This document shows, piece by piece, positions 26,766-36,041 of a DNA stretch of 42,992 nt. A program made the translations under genes and the position numbers. The stretch spans positions 1 to 42,992 of the forward strand of contig JAUZQQ010000009.1 of NCBI GenBank assembly GCA_030950905.1, given 5' to 3'. The stretch comes from Mariprofundaceae bacterium (lineage in GTDB: Bacteria; Pseudomonadota; Zetaproteobacteria; Mariprofundales; Mariprofundaceae). Each line of letters begins with the position of its first letter. Positions within the stretch are counted from its first letter, which is position 1. The notes under the pieces were generated by a model. The model worked only from the letters and a program-made list of their open reading frames with translations, searched no databases and had not been told where the DNA came from.

Positions 26766-28475
26766 ATGAACTTGACAGGTGCGGAAATTTTTGTCGAATG
26801 TTTAAAACGCGAGGGCGTGGAAATGATTTTTGGTTACCCCGGTGGTGCGGTACTGAATATTTATGACGAAATTTTCAAACAACATTATTTTAAACATATC
26901 TTGGTTCGCCATGAGCAAGCGGCACTTCATGCCGCCAATGGTTATGCGCGTGTTTCGGGTCGCTGTGGGGTTGCACTGGTAACATCAGGGCCTGGCGCAA
27001 CCAATGCCGTGACAGGTCTGGCTGATTCTAATATGGATTCTATTCCTACGGTATGCTTTTCTGGCCAAGTTCCTTCCCAACTGATTGGCAATGATGCGTT
27101 TCAAGAGGCAGACACGGTAGGTATTACCCGCCCTGTCACCAAACATAATTTTTTGGTAAAAAAAGTAGAGGATTTGGCTGAGGTGATTCGGCAGGCTTTT
27201 TATATTGCAACATCGGGGCGGCCCGGTGCAGTATTGGTGGATATTCCAAAAGATATTACCCAAGCGCGTTGTGAATTTAAATACCCTGATGTTGTAAATA
27301 TTCGTTCCTATAAACCGATTAAAAAAGGCAATGAACTACAAATAAAACGCATCGCGGATAAACTTTGTCGTGCTGTTCGCCCTATGTTGTATACCGGTGG
27401 CGGGGTGATCAGTGCCACTGGCTCTGCCGCGTTATTGACGCAATTGGTTGAGCAACTCAACTTGCCCATCACCAATACTTTGATGGGTTTGGGCGGCATT
27501 GCCTATGACAACCCGCACTTTTTAGGCATGTTGGGCATGCATGGCACTTACGAAGCGAATATGGCAGTGTCCCATTGCGATGTATTGTTTGCTATCGGTG
27601 CGCGTTTTGATGATCGGGTTACTGCCAAGGTTGAGAAGTTCGCGCCAGATGCGCATGTGATTCACGTTGATGTTGATCCTTCTTCTATTTCTAAAAACAT
27701 CAAGGCAGACACTTCGGTGGTGGGTGATGTTGCGGTGGTATTGCAACAATTGCTGGACGTATTACAGACACAAACGATAGCCCCCGTGGATTTATCATCT
27801 TGGTGGCATGATATTGCAAAATGGCGAGCCGTCGATTCACTCGCTTATAAACAAAACGATGACGCGCCAATTAAACCGCAAACCGTTATTTGCCGTACCC
27901 ATGCCATTACCCAAGGCAATGCTATTGTTGCCACCGATGTGGGTCAGCATCAAATGTGGGCGGCACAATTTTATGGTTTCAAAGCCCCGAACCGTTGGCT
28001 TACTTCTGGTGGGCTGGGTACGATGGGTTATGGTCTTCCCGCCGCATTGGGGGCGCAATTGATTGCCAAGGCGGGCGAACGTGTGGTGCTTTTTACAGGG
28101 GATGCATCCATTCAAATGTGTATTCAAGAATTGGCAACCCTGTACCAATATAAACTTCCTGTGGTCATTATCATTTTAAACAATGGTTACATGGGAATGG
28201 TTCGCCAATGGCAAGAGCTGTTTTATGAATCTCGTTACTCCCATTCTTACTTTGATTCATTGCCTGACTTTGTTAAGTTGGCAGAGGCGTATGGTGGTAT
28301 TGGTGTAAAAGTTGAATCATTGTGTGCATTGGATGATGCATTAACGATGGCTTTTGACCAAACAGAGCGTTTTGTAATGCTTGATGTTCATGTTACGCCC
28401 TTAGAAAATGTTTACCCGATGGTACCAGCAGGTGCTGCATTGTACGAAATGAAACTGGGTAAGGAGGATCGTTGA
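26766..28475 (+). CDS. ilvB: Acetolactate synthase, large (catalytic) subunit
   Basis: The enzyme condenses pyruvate with pyruvate or 2-oxobutanoate, the first common step to valine, leucine and isoleucine, using ThDP, Mg and FAD. In the 569-residue product, [15 protein letters not shown] lies at 23-37 and the ThDP-activating Glu is E50 in [16 protein letters not shown]. The ThDP-binding motif starts with GDAS at 445-448 and ends with NN at 472-473. The central FAD-type domain includes [12 protein letters not shown] and [10 protein letters not shown]. The gene may also be named ilvI or ilvG by similarity. The 236-base gap upstream holds the candidate promoter and repeats. The stop overlaps ilvH by one base. 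Confidence 0.97.
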   Translation: MNLTGAEIFVECLKREGVEMIFGYPGGAVLNIYDEIFKQHYFKHILVRHEQAALHAANGYARVSGRCGVALVTSGPGATNAVTGLADSNMDSIPTVCFSGQVPSQLIGNDAFQEADTVGITRPVTKHNFLVKKVEDLAEVIRQAFYIATSGRPGAVLVDIPKDITQARCEFKYPDVVNIRSYKPIKKGNELQIKRIADKLCRAVRPMLYTGGGVISATGSAALLTQLVEQLNLPITNTLMGLGGIAYDNPHFLGMLGMHGTYEANMAVSHCDVLFAIGARFDDRVTAKVEKFAPDAHVIHVDVDPSSISKNIKADTSVVGDVAVVLQQLLDVLQTQTIAPVDLSSWWHDIAKWRAVDSLAYKQNDDAPIKPQTVICRTHAITQGNAIVATDVGQHQMWAAQFYGFKAPNRWLTSGGLGTMGYGLPAALGAQLIAKAGERVVLFTGDASIQMCIQELATLYQYKLPVVIIILNNGYMGMVRQWQELFYESRYSHSYFDSLPDFVKLAEAYGGIGVKVESLCALDDALTMAFDQTERFVMLDVHVTPLENVYPMVPAGAALYEMKLGKEDR

Positions 28476-28972
28476 TGCGACATATTATTATGATCATGGT
28501 AGAAAATGATGCGGGGGTATTAACCCGTGTTGCAGGTTTGTTTTCTGCCCGTGGTTACAATATTGAAAGCCTTAATGTGGCTGCGACCTTGGATCCAAAT
28601 GTTAGCCGCATGACACTGGTCACCCGTGGCAACGATCAAGTGATTGAACAAATCAAAAAACAATTGAATAAATTGATTCCCGTGATTAAGACAGATGATT
28701 TGGTACACTCCAGCCACTTGGAGCGGGAGATGCTGCTGATCAAGGTGACCGCAAAAAACGAATTTAGAGCAGAAATACTGCGCATGGCTGATGTGTTTCG
28801 CGCAAAAGTGATTGATGTGTCGTCACGAAGTTACACCATGGAACTTACGGGTCGGGCTGAGAAGCTGGATGGCTTTATTGAGATGTTGCGCCCGATGGGA
28901 ATCATCGAATTAACCCGCACAGGCCCTGTGGGCATGAGTCGTGGAAAAAAAGCATTTACGTTAAGTGATTAA
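28475..28972 (+). CDS. ilvH: Acetolactate synthase, small (regulatory) subunit
   Basis: A 165-residue regulatory partner that gives valine feedback inhibition. The N-terminal ACT domain shows IIMIMVENDAGVLTRVAGLFSARGYNIESL, the classic IlvH/IlvN signature. The C-terminal domain includes LLIKVTA and ends EMLRPMGIIELTRTGPVGMSRG. The ATG overlaps the ilvB stop (TGATG), with AAGGAGG about nine bases upstream; a TTG one codon earlier is also in frame but less likely. Confidence 0.97.
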   Translation: MRHIIMIMVENDAGVLTRVAGLFSARGYNIESLNVAATLDPNVSRMTLVTRGNDQVIEQIKKQLNKLIPVIKTDDLVHSSHLEREMLLIKVTAKNEFRAEILRMADVFRAKVIDVSSRSYTMELTGRAEKLDGFIEMLRPMGIIELTRTGPVGMSRGKKAFTLSD

Positions 28973-28986
28973 GGAACGGTAATATT

Positions 28987-29472
28987 ATGCCAAGTTTTGA
29001 TATTGTTTGTGAAATCAATACCCATGAGTTACAAAATGCTGTGGATCAAGCACAACGTGAAATAAGCACACGTTACGATTTTAAAGGCAGCAATGCTTCT
29101 ATCCTATTGAATGATGGAAACATTGACTTATTGGCAGAGGATATCAACCGCCTTCATGCGGTCACTGAAATTTTACGCGCCAAAATGGTGCGTCGTGGGC
29201 TTGAATCCAAAAGCTTGGATTATGGCGAACCCGAACGTGCGGCAGGGGATCAACAAAAACAACACATCCAAGTAAAACAAGGTGTTGAGCAAGCTTTGGC
29301 GAAATCCATCGTAAAACAAATCAAGCAAGAGAAATTAAAAGTTCAAGCTGCCATTCAAGGTGAACAGGTTCGTATCACAGGGAAAAAGCGTGATGATTTA
29401 CAAAGCGTCATTGCCCTTGTAAAAAAGATGGACGCAGACCGCCCGTTACAGTGTATAAACTTTCGTGATTAA
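28987..29472 (+). CDS. yajQ: YajQ family nucleotide-binding protein
   Basis: A 161-residue protein with the family start MPSFDIVCEINTHELQNAVD and the RYDFKGS motif at about 29-35. KQGVEQALAKSIVKQIK and the close DRPLQCINFRD also fit. YajQ-type proteins fold as two ferredoxin-like halves; the Xanthomonas homologue binds cyclic di-GMP and affects transcription, and the E. coli one binds nucleotides. It follows ilvH by 14 bases and its stop overlaps the next gene, so it may belong to the same transcript. Confidence 0.94.
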   Translation: MPSFDIVCEINTHELQNAVDQAQREISTRYDFKGSNASILLNDGNIDLLAEDINRLHAVTEILRAKMVRRGLESKSLDYGEPERAAGDQQKQHIQVKQGVEQALAKSIVKQIKQEKLKVQAAIQGEQVRITGKKRDDLQSVIALVKKMDADRPLQCINFRD

Positions 29473-30307
29473 AATAAGGGTCATTGGCACATTTATCGGC
29501 GTATGGTTGACGTTTTCTTGCGCGGTTGCGGCAGAACAACAAACTGAACAAGTAAAACTCCCTTTGTGGGAATTGGGGCTTGGTTTTGGTGGCTTTAGCA
29601 TACCGCAATACATGGGAAGCGATGAACGCTATACCTTTCCCTTTGCTTTTCCGTTTCTGATTTACCGTGGCAAAAATTGGTGGCTGGATCGTTCGGGTTT
29701 GCGCAATCGCTTGTACAGCCACAATAATATCTCACTTGATTTAAGTTTATCGGGGGGACTTCCTAGTAAAAATAACAACAAAGCCCGTCAAGGTATGGCA
29801 AAGTTGCATTTGACGGGGGAGTTTGGCCCTCGTCTTAATTGGATCATCTACCAAGATGGTATGCATGACCTGCGGATGATGCTGCCTTGGCGGGCTGCAT
29901 TGAATATAAAAGGCCGTTTTGTGGGTTCATTGCTTGAGCCTGGCGTGCAATACATTTATCAAAAAAACATGAACCAAAGTTATGTTCGACTGAAGCTTGC
30001 TGCGGGTCTACTCTATACATCACAGCGTTTTAATGATGTTTATTACAGTGTTTCTGCCATAGATGCGCGCCCAAGTCGCCCTGTTTATCAGGCGCGGGCT
30101 GGGCTGCATTCGGCTTTTGCTAAGCTTAGTTTACGTTACCCAATCAACCATGATTGGCAATTGTTCGCCAGTACACGCTTTCGCAGGCTGGATGGTGGCA
30201 TCGTACGTGACAGTCCTCTGGTGCGTCAAAAAAGTTACACAAGCATGGCTGCGGGTGCTATTTGGATGTTCTCGCGTTCAAAAGAAAATGCAATAGGCGA
30301 AGAGTAG
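29465..30307 (+). CDS. MipA/OmpV family outer-membrane protein
   Basis: A 280-residue exported protein starting with GTG inside the yajQ 3' end. A signal peptide (about 1-22) ends at CAVAAEQ. The mature protein shows the family start LPLWELGLGFGGFSIPQYMGSDERYTFPFAFPFLIYRG and alternating beta-strand patterns to the end, with WMF near the last strand. The family forms a beta-barrel in the outer membrane; MipA of E. coli bridges murein synthase and hydrolase, but most members have no defined role. The GTG start is the first in frame and gives an intact signal peptide, so it is preferred. Confidence 0.85.
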   Translation: MIKIRVIGTFIGVWLTFSCAVAAEQQTEQVKLPLWELGLGFGGFSIPQYMGSDERYTFPFAFPFLIYRGKNWWLDRSGLRNRLYSHNNISLDLSLSGGLPSKNNNKARQGMAKLHLTGEFGPRLNWIIYQDGMHDLRMMLPWRAALNIKGRFVGSLLEPGVQYIYQKNMNQSYVRLKLAAGLLYTSQRFNDVYYSVSAIDARPSRPVYQARAGLHSAFAKLSLRYPINHDWQLFASTRFRRLDGGIVRDSPLVRQKSYTSMAAGAIWMFSRSKENAIGEE

Positions 30308-30314
30308 TCATACG

Positions 30315-31148
30315 ATGGCGATTTATGCCATTGGCGATATTCAGGGGTGTTACCGTTCATTGCGAAAGCTCTTGAAGACTGTGCGGTTTGACCCTTCTTG
30401 TGACCAATTATGGTGCGCTGGTGATATGGTAAACCGTGGTAAAGATTCGTTGTTGACCTTGCGTTACTTGCGTTCACTGGGCGATGCTGCGGTCTGTGTG
30501 TTGGGCAACCATGATATTCATTTGCTTGAGCAAGCCGCAGGTGCGCCAGCCCGTGCCAAAGATACGTTAAATCAAGTCTTGCAAGCGGATGATTGCGATG
30601 GTTTGTTGGATTGGTTGCGCCATCGCCCACTGTTGCACCACAATGCTGCATTGCACTTGACCATGGTGCATGCAGGGCTTTCGCCACAATGGACTTTTAA
30701 AAAAGCATGTCGTCGCGCGCGAAAGGTTGAGCTTGCGTTGCAACAAGATGATTGGAAAAACACTTGCAGGGCATGGCGGTCTGCGTTGTTTCCAGAGTGG
30801 GAACCCCTTAAAGGCGATGCTCGCCGTCTATTGTTTGCCATGGCGGTGTTGACCAATACGCGATTCTGTAACCAGCAAGGGCGTTTTAATTGGCATGCCA
30901 ATCATACAGATATAGAGCGCGAAGGGGATCAACCATGGTATAGGCATGCGTATCTTCCTTGGCATGCCGATGCTGGTACCGTACTGTTTGGCCATTGGGC
31001 AGCAATGGGTTTGATTATTGATCAACCCCATGTTTTGGGTTTGGACTCCGGTTGTGTTTGGGGAGGGCATTTAACTTTGGCCCGTGTTGATTGCCGTCCT
31101 TTTCAATTGACAAAGTTGCGTTGTTCCTGTTGCCTGCCTGTCTTATAA
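30315..31148 (+). CDS. apaH: Symmetrical bis(5'-nucleosyl)-tetraphosphatase ApaH
   Basis: ApaH splits Ap4A into two ADP and can remove Np4 caps from bacterial RNA. The 277-residue product carries the metallophosphatase motifs in order: GDIQGCYRSL (7-16), GDMVNRGKDS (near 36), LGNHDIH (near 60), MVHAGLSPQW (near 117) and FGHWAAMGL (near 225). The metal ligands of the calcineurin-like fold are all kept. The usual neighbours ksgA and apaG are absent; instead it follows the MipA-like gene by seven bases. Confidence 0.96.
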   Translation: MAIYAIGDIQGCYRSLRKLLKTVRFDPSCDQLWCAGDMVNRGKDSLLTLRYLRSLGDAAVCVLGNHDIHLLEQAAGAPARAKDTLNQVLQADDCDGLLDWLRHRPLLHHNAALHLTMVHAGLSPQWTFKKACRRARKVELALQQDDWKNTCRAWRSALFPEWEPLKGDARRLLFAMAVLTNTRFCNQQGRFNWHANHTDIEREGDQPWYRHAYLPWHADAGTVLFGHWAAMGLIIDQPHVLGLDSGCVWGGHLTLARVDCRPFQLTKLRCSCCLPVL

Positions 31149-31215
31149 GACTATTGGCGGTAATTTTTTGATATTTGGTATATTATTAAAATTCCGTTCC
31201 TGAAGGATGAAACGT

Positions 31216-32748
31216 ATGTTTTTGTATACTAAAAACTTGAATAAGTCACCTTTTCTTCTCGGTTTTCTGGCTGTATTGTGTTATTTTCCTTTCTCATGTT
31301 TGGCTGCTTCCCCGTTAAACAAAGCAGATCAAAAAGAATTCACGCAAGCGATTGAAGACTTCCGTTTCAGTGATTTTGATGCTGCTGTTTTGACTTTTAA
31401 GGCATTGCTTCTACGCCACCCCAATGATGCAAGGATTAGCGAATACCTTGGGCGCGCTTATGAAGAATCAAAACGTTATGATGATGCCGTGAGCTTGTAT
31501 GGGCAATGGTTAAAACAAACGGACGATCAAAAATCACAAACCGCACGTTTTGCTTGGATTGGCATGGCAAATGCGTTGATTAAACTTAAACGGGATGAAA
31601 GTGGCAGCCGATCATTGGCGCAATGGATTGCTTACCATCCCAATGATGCTGTTGCATCTGTTTTGTATGGCAGCACATTGTTGCGCATGAAACGTTATGA
31701 TGATTCTGCCAAGCTTTGGGACTCTATGCTGGCCAATACCAGTATGGCGAGCAAAGACCAAGCTGCGGCACATTATTACAAAGCATTCCTTGCTTACAAT
31801 CGCGGCGACTTGCTGGCGCAGCGTAGGCATGCAACATTAAGCCTTCAAAAAGACCCAACGGGCCCTTACGCCCAAGCAGCCCAACAGTTTATGGATGCAA
31901 AACCTGCCAGAAAATTAGGCTTAACAGCATCGGCTTCCGTGGTATTGGGTTACACCAGCAATGTGGAGTTGTTGCCTGATTTTACTGCGCCTCTTGCTGG
32001 GGGGTCAAAAGCTGATACCACAACCCAACCTGTTGTATCGTTGTTGTATAACCTTGAAAAATTCTCTGTCGGTTATGTTTTTAACGGAAATTTTCACGCC
32101 AAGCGCAATGATTTGGATTTGGCCTACCATAGCATGTATGGTTTGTGGGCATACGGTTTGTGGTTTGCCATGCCCCGTGTAGAATACATAACATTGGGTA
32201 ATGCTTTTTTAACCAATAGTTTTGGTGGCGATATGGGCTGGGGTAATGGTGATCTTCGTCTTACTTACAGCCTGCGTTATAATCAATACACCAAAAACCT
32301 CAATGGCACAAACTTACGTCACTTAGGGGGCATAAGCAATACTTTTAAGGGTGAAGGATTTTGGCAGAAAGATGCGTTCATTTTCTCTGCCAATGCAGCA
32401 TTAAGCCAATTAATATCAACGGGTGATGCGCTCTATGCCAAGAGCGATAGTTATTGGCAATCGGGTGTTGCTGGTTCACTGGGCTGGAGCCGTGATGCAT
32501 GGCACATGCAAGGGTTGGCATCTGTATATTATCGCAAGTACAAAGAAGCTGCCCCAGTTTCGCCTTTGTTGGTACGGCAAGATAGCAACATTAATATGAG
32601 TGCGGATTTGTCGTGGCTGTTGTTAGAACATACGAATTACCTTATGCGTTTGACCAGTAATATAGGCTGGCAAAAAAACAACTCCAACGATACAAGCAAA
32701 GGTTATAAAGAATGGCATGTTGGTAGCGGCATGCAGGTTGATTGGTGA
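31216..32748 (+). CDS. TPR protein with C-terminal outer-membrane beta-barrel
   Basis: About 510 residues from the ATG nine bases after AAGG; another ATG three codons earlier is less well placed. The signal peptide ends near SCLAAS. Residues 35-225 hold TPR-like helical repeats (FRFSDFDAAVLTFKALLLRHPND, SKRYDDAVSLYGQWL, MKRYDDSAKLWDSML). From about 230 the chain shows alternating beta-strand patterns with many aromatic residues and ends ...VGSGMQVDW, the C-terminal aromatic residue expected of barrel insertion signals. The arrangement resembles surface-lipoprotein assembly modulators (Slam/DUF560) and related TPR-barrel proteins, but I cannot assign it to one. It overlaps the open frame of the FecR-domain gene and is probably cotranscribed with it. 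Confidence 0.75.
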   Translation: MFLYTKNLNKSPFLLGFLAVLCYFPFSCLAASPLNKADQKEFTQAIEDFRFSDFDAAVLTFKALLLRHPNDARISEYLGRAYEESKRYDDAVSLYGQWLKQTDDQKSQTARFAWIGMANALIKLKRDESGSRSLAQWIAYHPNDAVASVLYGSTLLRMKRYDDSAKLWDSMLANTSMASKDQAAAHYYKAFLAYNRGDLLAQRRHATLSLQKDPTGPYAQAAQQFMDAKPARKLGLTASASVVLGYTSNVELLPDFTAPLAGGSKADTTTQPVVSLLYNLEKFSVGYVFNGNFHAKRNDLDLAYHSMYGLWAYGLWFAMPRVEYITLGNAFLTNSFGGDMGWGNGDLRLTYSLRYNQYTKNLNGTNLRHLGGISNTFKGEGFWQKDAFIFSANAALSQLISTGDALYAKSDSYWQSGVAGSLGWSRDAWHMQGLASVYYRKYKEAAPVSPLLVRQDSNINMSADLSWLLLEHTNYLMRLTSNIGWQKNNSNDTSKGYKEWHVGSGMQVDW

Positions 32749-32765
32749 TGAAAGGGAAGGGAGAC

Positions 32766-33743
32766 ATGAAAATGTTACGTTTTTTTTATGCTATGGTATT
32801 GTGTTGTTTCTTAATGTTCTCTGGCACGACGTATGCTGCTGTAACCATAGGTACGGTGGTTACGGTCGGAGGCGATGCACAAGTGGAACGTGCGGGTGCG
32901 CGTATTCCTGTAACCTTGGGGCAAGCTCTTTTTCAAAGTGATACTATTATTACAGGTGCAAAAGGCCGCGTAAAATTAATGATGGCGGATAAGAGCAAAG
33001 TTTATATTGGTTCGCGAACAAAGATTTCATTGTCCACCTATGTGGTGGAAGAAAAAGGCTTGATCAAGGCTACATTGGATATGGCATGGGGTAAGGCGCG
33101 TTTCTTTGTCAATAAGTTAGTTTCACGAAAGTCTTCCTTTGAGGTGCGAACTTCAACCGCTGTACTGGGTGTTCGCGGTACAGGTTGGCTTACAGAAGTG
33201 GTAAACGGTCAAACGATTGTTACCCAATTTGAAGGGGTATTATCAGTCCAAACAGCTATGGGAACGTTCAGTGTACACGATGGGCAAGTAGCTTCTATTG
33301 ATGCCGCAGGTGTTTTCAATATAAGGCCAGCAACACAACAAGAAATGTCACGTCAACGGATTGATCCTGACATTGGCGACAATACCATGGGTGGAGGTCG
33401 TGATAATCAAGGCAATGACGCTCAAGGCAATGACGCTCAAGACAATCATGTTCAAGACAATCATGTTCAAGACAATAACAGGACAGGTAGCCGCCCTTCT
33501 AACACCGTGGTTATTCCCGAACGAGGAATAGGCGTGTTGCTTCCTGAAGGCTTTACTCCCCTGAATAATAATACAGCCATGGGAGGGTCTACGGCGAATC
33601 AAGGATCCACAACAGCCAATCGAGGCGAGCAAGGTAATGCAGTGCCGCCGCCTCCTCCAGCGCCTCCCCCCGTTGTTATTCAAAATGCAATACAGCAAAG
33701 CCAAACAGCGGTTCATATTCAGCCAAGGTTTGTACTTCCCTAG
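32766..33743 (+). CDS. Exported FecR-domain protein
   Basis: A 325-residue protein chosen from the ATG with GGGAG upstream. The signal peptide ends near TYAAV. The FecR domain (about 30-165) shows GTVVTVGGDAQVERAG, LFQSDTIITGAKGRVKLMMADKSKVYIGSRT and SSFEVRTSTAVLGVRGTGWL. No transmembrane segment follows the signal peptide, so this is a periplasmic or surface protein, not a FecR-type anti-sigma factor. A low-complexity tail includes five-residue repeats (QGNDA, QDNHV) encoded by a 15-bp DNA repeat, then Asn/Gly-rich and proline-rich (PPPPPAPPP) stretches. FecR-domain proteins of this sort often pair with TPR-barrel proteins, as here. Confidence 0.85.
   Translation: MKMLRFFYAMVLCCFLMFSGTTYAAVTIGTVVTVGGDAQVERAGARIPVTLGQALFQSDTIITGAKGRVKLMMADKSKVYIGSRTKISLSTYVVEEKGLIKATLDMAWGKARFFVNKLVSRKSSFEVRTSTAVLGVRGTGWLTEVVNGQTIVTQFEGVLSVQTAMGTFSVHDGQVASIDAAGVFNIRPATQQEMSRQRIDPDIGDNTMGGGRDNQGNDAQGNDAQDNHVQDNHVQDNNRTGSRPSNTVVIPERGIGVLLPEGFTPLNNNTAMGGSTANQGSTTANRGEQGNAVPPPPPAPPPVVIQNAIQQSQTAVHIQPRFVLP
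33408..33479 (+). repeat. 15-bp tandem repeat inside the FecR-domain gene
   Basis: Two identical units CAAGGCAATGACGCT, two identical units CAAGACAATCATGTT, and a partial fifth, all in frame. Such units can gain or lose copies, giving five-residue length changes without frameshift. Confidence 0.9.
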
Positions 33744-33836
33744 AAGGCTGTCCGAGAGTACGGTATGCTCGAAAAAATCTGTTGCTAAAAGGTTCTACGC
33801 AATCATCACGATGATTTATAAACCATTCAAGCTAAA

Positions 33837-34352
33837 GTGAACAAGAAAAAACGCATGCATCATCCACTTTGGAGCAATTTATTTCGTGACCGTCACGATT
33901 GGGTAAAAAAGACCAGTACCATGTGCGAACAAAACCCTTTATTTACGGATGTATCATCGCAATCTATTCGTTGGCTCGCTTCACGAATGCATTTGCGTCG
34001 TTATGATAAAGATGAAGTGGTTTTTCGTATGGGTGACCCTGGTGCTGGTGCCGTATTGTTGTTGTCTGGCAAGGTTCAAATCAGGGTCAATGATGTGGTC
34101 GTGGCTTCTTTGCAACAAGGGGACTTGTTTGGTGAGGTTGCACTGGCTACGAACTTACCACGTACTGCAGAAGCTGTGACAATGGCAGCATCAGAGTTGG
34201 TCTTCTTTTTGAGATCAGATTTAAAAGAATGGATGGAGACCAGTCCCAAACAGGCATCGAAACTGTTGCTTAATCTTGCCAATATGCTGGCACACCGTTT
34301 GATGCAATCGAACGAACGCTATGCACGTACCATGCCTGAAATAGACACTTGA
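33837..34352 (+). CDS. Cyclic-nucleotide-binding domain protein without DNA-binding domain
   Basis: A 171-residue cytoplasmic protein. Residues 32-150 form a Crp-like cNMP-binding domain: LFTDVSSQSIRWLASRMHLRRYDKDEVVFRMGDPG and the phosphate-binding cassette GDLFGEVALATNLPRTAEAV, with the Glu and Arg that bind the cyclic nucleotide retained. There is no helix-turn-helix after it, so it is not a CRP/FNR regulator by itself. The GTG at 33837 lacks a good ribosome binding site; an ATG at 33855 is an alternative. The stop overlaps the next permease gene (TGATG). It might regulate that permease or sense cAMP/c-di-GMP, which is inference. Confidence 0.85.
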   Translation: MNKKKRMHHPLWSNLFRDRHDWVKKTSTMCEQNPLFTDVSSQSIRWLASRMHLRRYDKDEVVFRMGDPGAGAVLLLSGKVQIRVNDVVVASLQQGDLFGEVALATNLPRTAEAVTMAASELVFFLRSDLKEWMETSPKQASKLLLNLANMLAHRLMQSNERYARTMPEIDT

Positions 34353-35407
34353 TGTTTCTTACCTTTCTTCGTCACCCTTTGGGGTTGACGTTACTTCTTT
34401 TTTTTACTGGCTTGTCGTTGGTTGCTGCCACACTGATCATCAGTGGCCCTATTCTTATCACGTTGGCTATTTCTTTGGTATTGTACGCAGCCATGCGCCC
34501 TTCTGTTGATTCTATGGTGCGCAATGGTATACAAGAAAATATTGCCGTGGCAGTAACCATGGTTTTGATTATTGCGATGTTGATTTTGTCTGTGCTCGCT
34601 GTTTTCCCCTTGATTGTTGAACAAGTAACAAATTTCTCTTCTAAAATGGCCCATGTAGATGTCCAATTACTCAGCGCATTGAGTCAATTGGATCAATGGC
34701 TTCAGCACTATATTAATTATGATTTTGATCCAGCGAGTGTTGCCCAAAAATTATTGAACTATGCAGGTATTTACCTCAATGCTTTGGCAGAAAAAACAGT
34801 ATTATGGTTCAATGGTATTTCTTTTTCATTGATCTTGATTCCATTGATTGTGTTTTTTTTATTGCGTGACTTTAATCAATTGCGCAACGAGACATTACAA
34901 TTGTTGCCCAACCGTTACTTTGAATTGGGTTGGTTAATCTACAATGGTGTATCGGCACAATTGGAAAATTATATTCGAGGTCTTTCTATTCAAGCATTTG
35001 TTGTCGGAACACTTTGTGGTCTAGGGTTTTATTTTATCGGTTTAGAATTTGCGCCACTGTTGGGCATTATTGTGGCTTTGCTGAATTTAATTCCTTTTTT
35101 TGGCATCTCGCTGGCTAAAATCCCGCCTTTGGTTGTGGTTTTATTATCCGATCAACCAGATTTTATGATGGTTGCTTTGACTTTGGCGGTGCTGTTCTTT
35201 GTGCAAGCTATTGATACCACGTTGTTATTGCCTAAAATAGTTGCAAAATCAGCCAACCTTCATCCACTAACGGTTATGCTTAGTGTCGCTTTGGCGGGTT
35301 ATTATTATGGTTTCTTTGGTTTTATTTTGGTGGTTCCCGTGCTGTTTTCTATGAAAGTTATATTTAAGGAATTGCTGAAAGGCTTGCGCTCTATCCATGC
35401 TGCATGA
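34352..35407 (+). CDS. AI-2E family transporter, copy 2
   Basis: A 351-residue polytopic protein of the same family as the one at 20975-22051. It has the N-terminal helices (about 5-40 and 60-90) and an amphipathic soluble stretch (90-145, with LLSALSQLDQWLQHYINYDFDP). Further helices from about 150 include LIVFFLLRDFNQLRNETLQLLP and QLENYIRGLSIQAFVVGTLCG. The end carries IDTTLLLPKIVAKSANLHPLTVMLSVALAG. It is coupled to the upstream cyclic-nucleotide-binding gene by a one-base overlap and overlaps lipB by 11 bases, so cNMP protein, permease and lipB appear to share an mRNA. The substrate is unknown. Confidence 0.88.
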   Translation: MFLTFLRHPLGLTLLLFFTGLSLVAATLIISGPILITLAISLVLYAAMRPSVDSMVRNGIQENIAVAVTMVLIIAMLILSVLAVFPLIVEQVTNFSSKMAHVDVQLLSALSQLDQWLQHYINYDFDPASVAQKLLNYAGIYLNALAEKTVLWFNGISFSLILIPLIVFFLLRDFNQLRNETLQLLPNRYFELGWLIYNGVSAQLENYIRGLSIQAFVVGTLCGLGFYFIGLEFAPLLGIIVALLNLIPFFGISLAKIPPLVVVLLSDQPDFMMVALTLAVLFFVQAIDTTLLLPKIVAKSANLHPLTVMLSVALAGYYYGFFGFILVVPVLFSMKVIFKELLKGLRSIHAA

Positions 35408-36041
35408 GCAAGAACTTAGGGTAAAGTGGTTAGGAAAAAGACCCTACCTTCCTGTTTGGCGCAGCATGCAGCAGCAGGGTAAAAAAATGGCCGAAGACCC
35501 AGCCTGCGCTGAAGCTGTTTGGCTTTGTGAGCATCACCCTGTGTACACAACAGGGCGACGCGGGGTTGACAATAGGCGCAGCAACAAACCTTTGCTGGCA
35601 CCATTGCATCGGGTCGACCGTGGCGGCGAAACCACATTTCATGGGTCAGGGCAAGTTTTAATGTACCCGTTATTACGCTTGCAAGCACGCAATCTTGGTG
35701 TTCGTTCTTATGTTCATTTGTTAGAAACATCATGCATTCGCTTATTGGCTGATTACCATATTGATGCACATCGCAGAGAAGGCTTTCCTGGTGTATGGTT
35801 GAGCAACAAAAAAATCGCTGCAGTTGGCGTGCGCCTTCGTCAAGGTATAAGTTACCATGGCATGGCTTTGAACATGCACGTTGACCCCAAATATTTTGAA
35901 GCTATTAACCCGTGTGGTTTAGGTTTTTCTGTGGCCAATATGTGTGCATCATCGCCTTGCGACGAACAATTAAGAACTTGCGCTATTGCTTGGGCAACGC
36001 ATCTTCAAAGACTATTGGAAAGCGAGAATTATTCTGGTTAG
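35397..36041 (+). CDS. lipB: Octanoyl-[acyl-carrier-protein]--protein N-octanoyltransferase
   Basis: LipB moves octanoate from ACP to lipoyl domains of 2-oxoacid dehydrogenases. The 214-residue product carries the family motif RGGETTFHGSGQ (75-86), where the usual HGPGQ reads HGSGQ. The catalytic Lys is near 138-139 (KKIAAVGVR), and the catalytic Cys is C173 in NPCGLG, which form the known Cys-Lys dyad. No lipA follows. Its 3' end overlaps the convergent hemC by four bases. Confidence 0.95.
   Translation: MLHEQELRVKWLGKRPYLPVWRSMQQQGKKMAEDPACAEAVWLCEHHPVYTTGRRGVDNRRSNKPLLAPLHRVDRGGETTFHGSGQVLMYPLLRLQARNLGVRSYVHLLETSCIRLLADYHIDAHRREGFPGVWLSNKKIAAVGVRLRQGISYHGMALNMHVDPKYFEAINPCGLGFSVANMCASSPCDEQLRTCAIAWATHLQRLLESENYSG

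Noticed and set aside
33744-33836. Possible terminator (CGAG...CTCG then A-run) after the FecR-domain gene
   Set aside because: Short stem with an 11-base loop and A-rich rather than T-rich downstream sequence on the coding strand.
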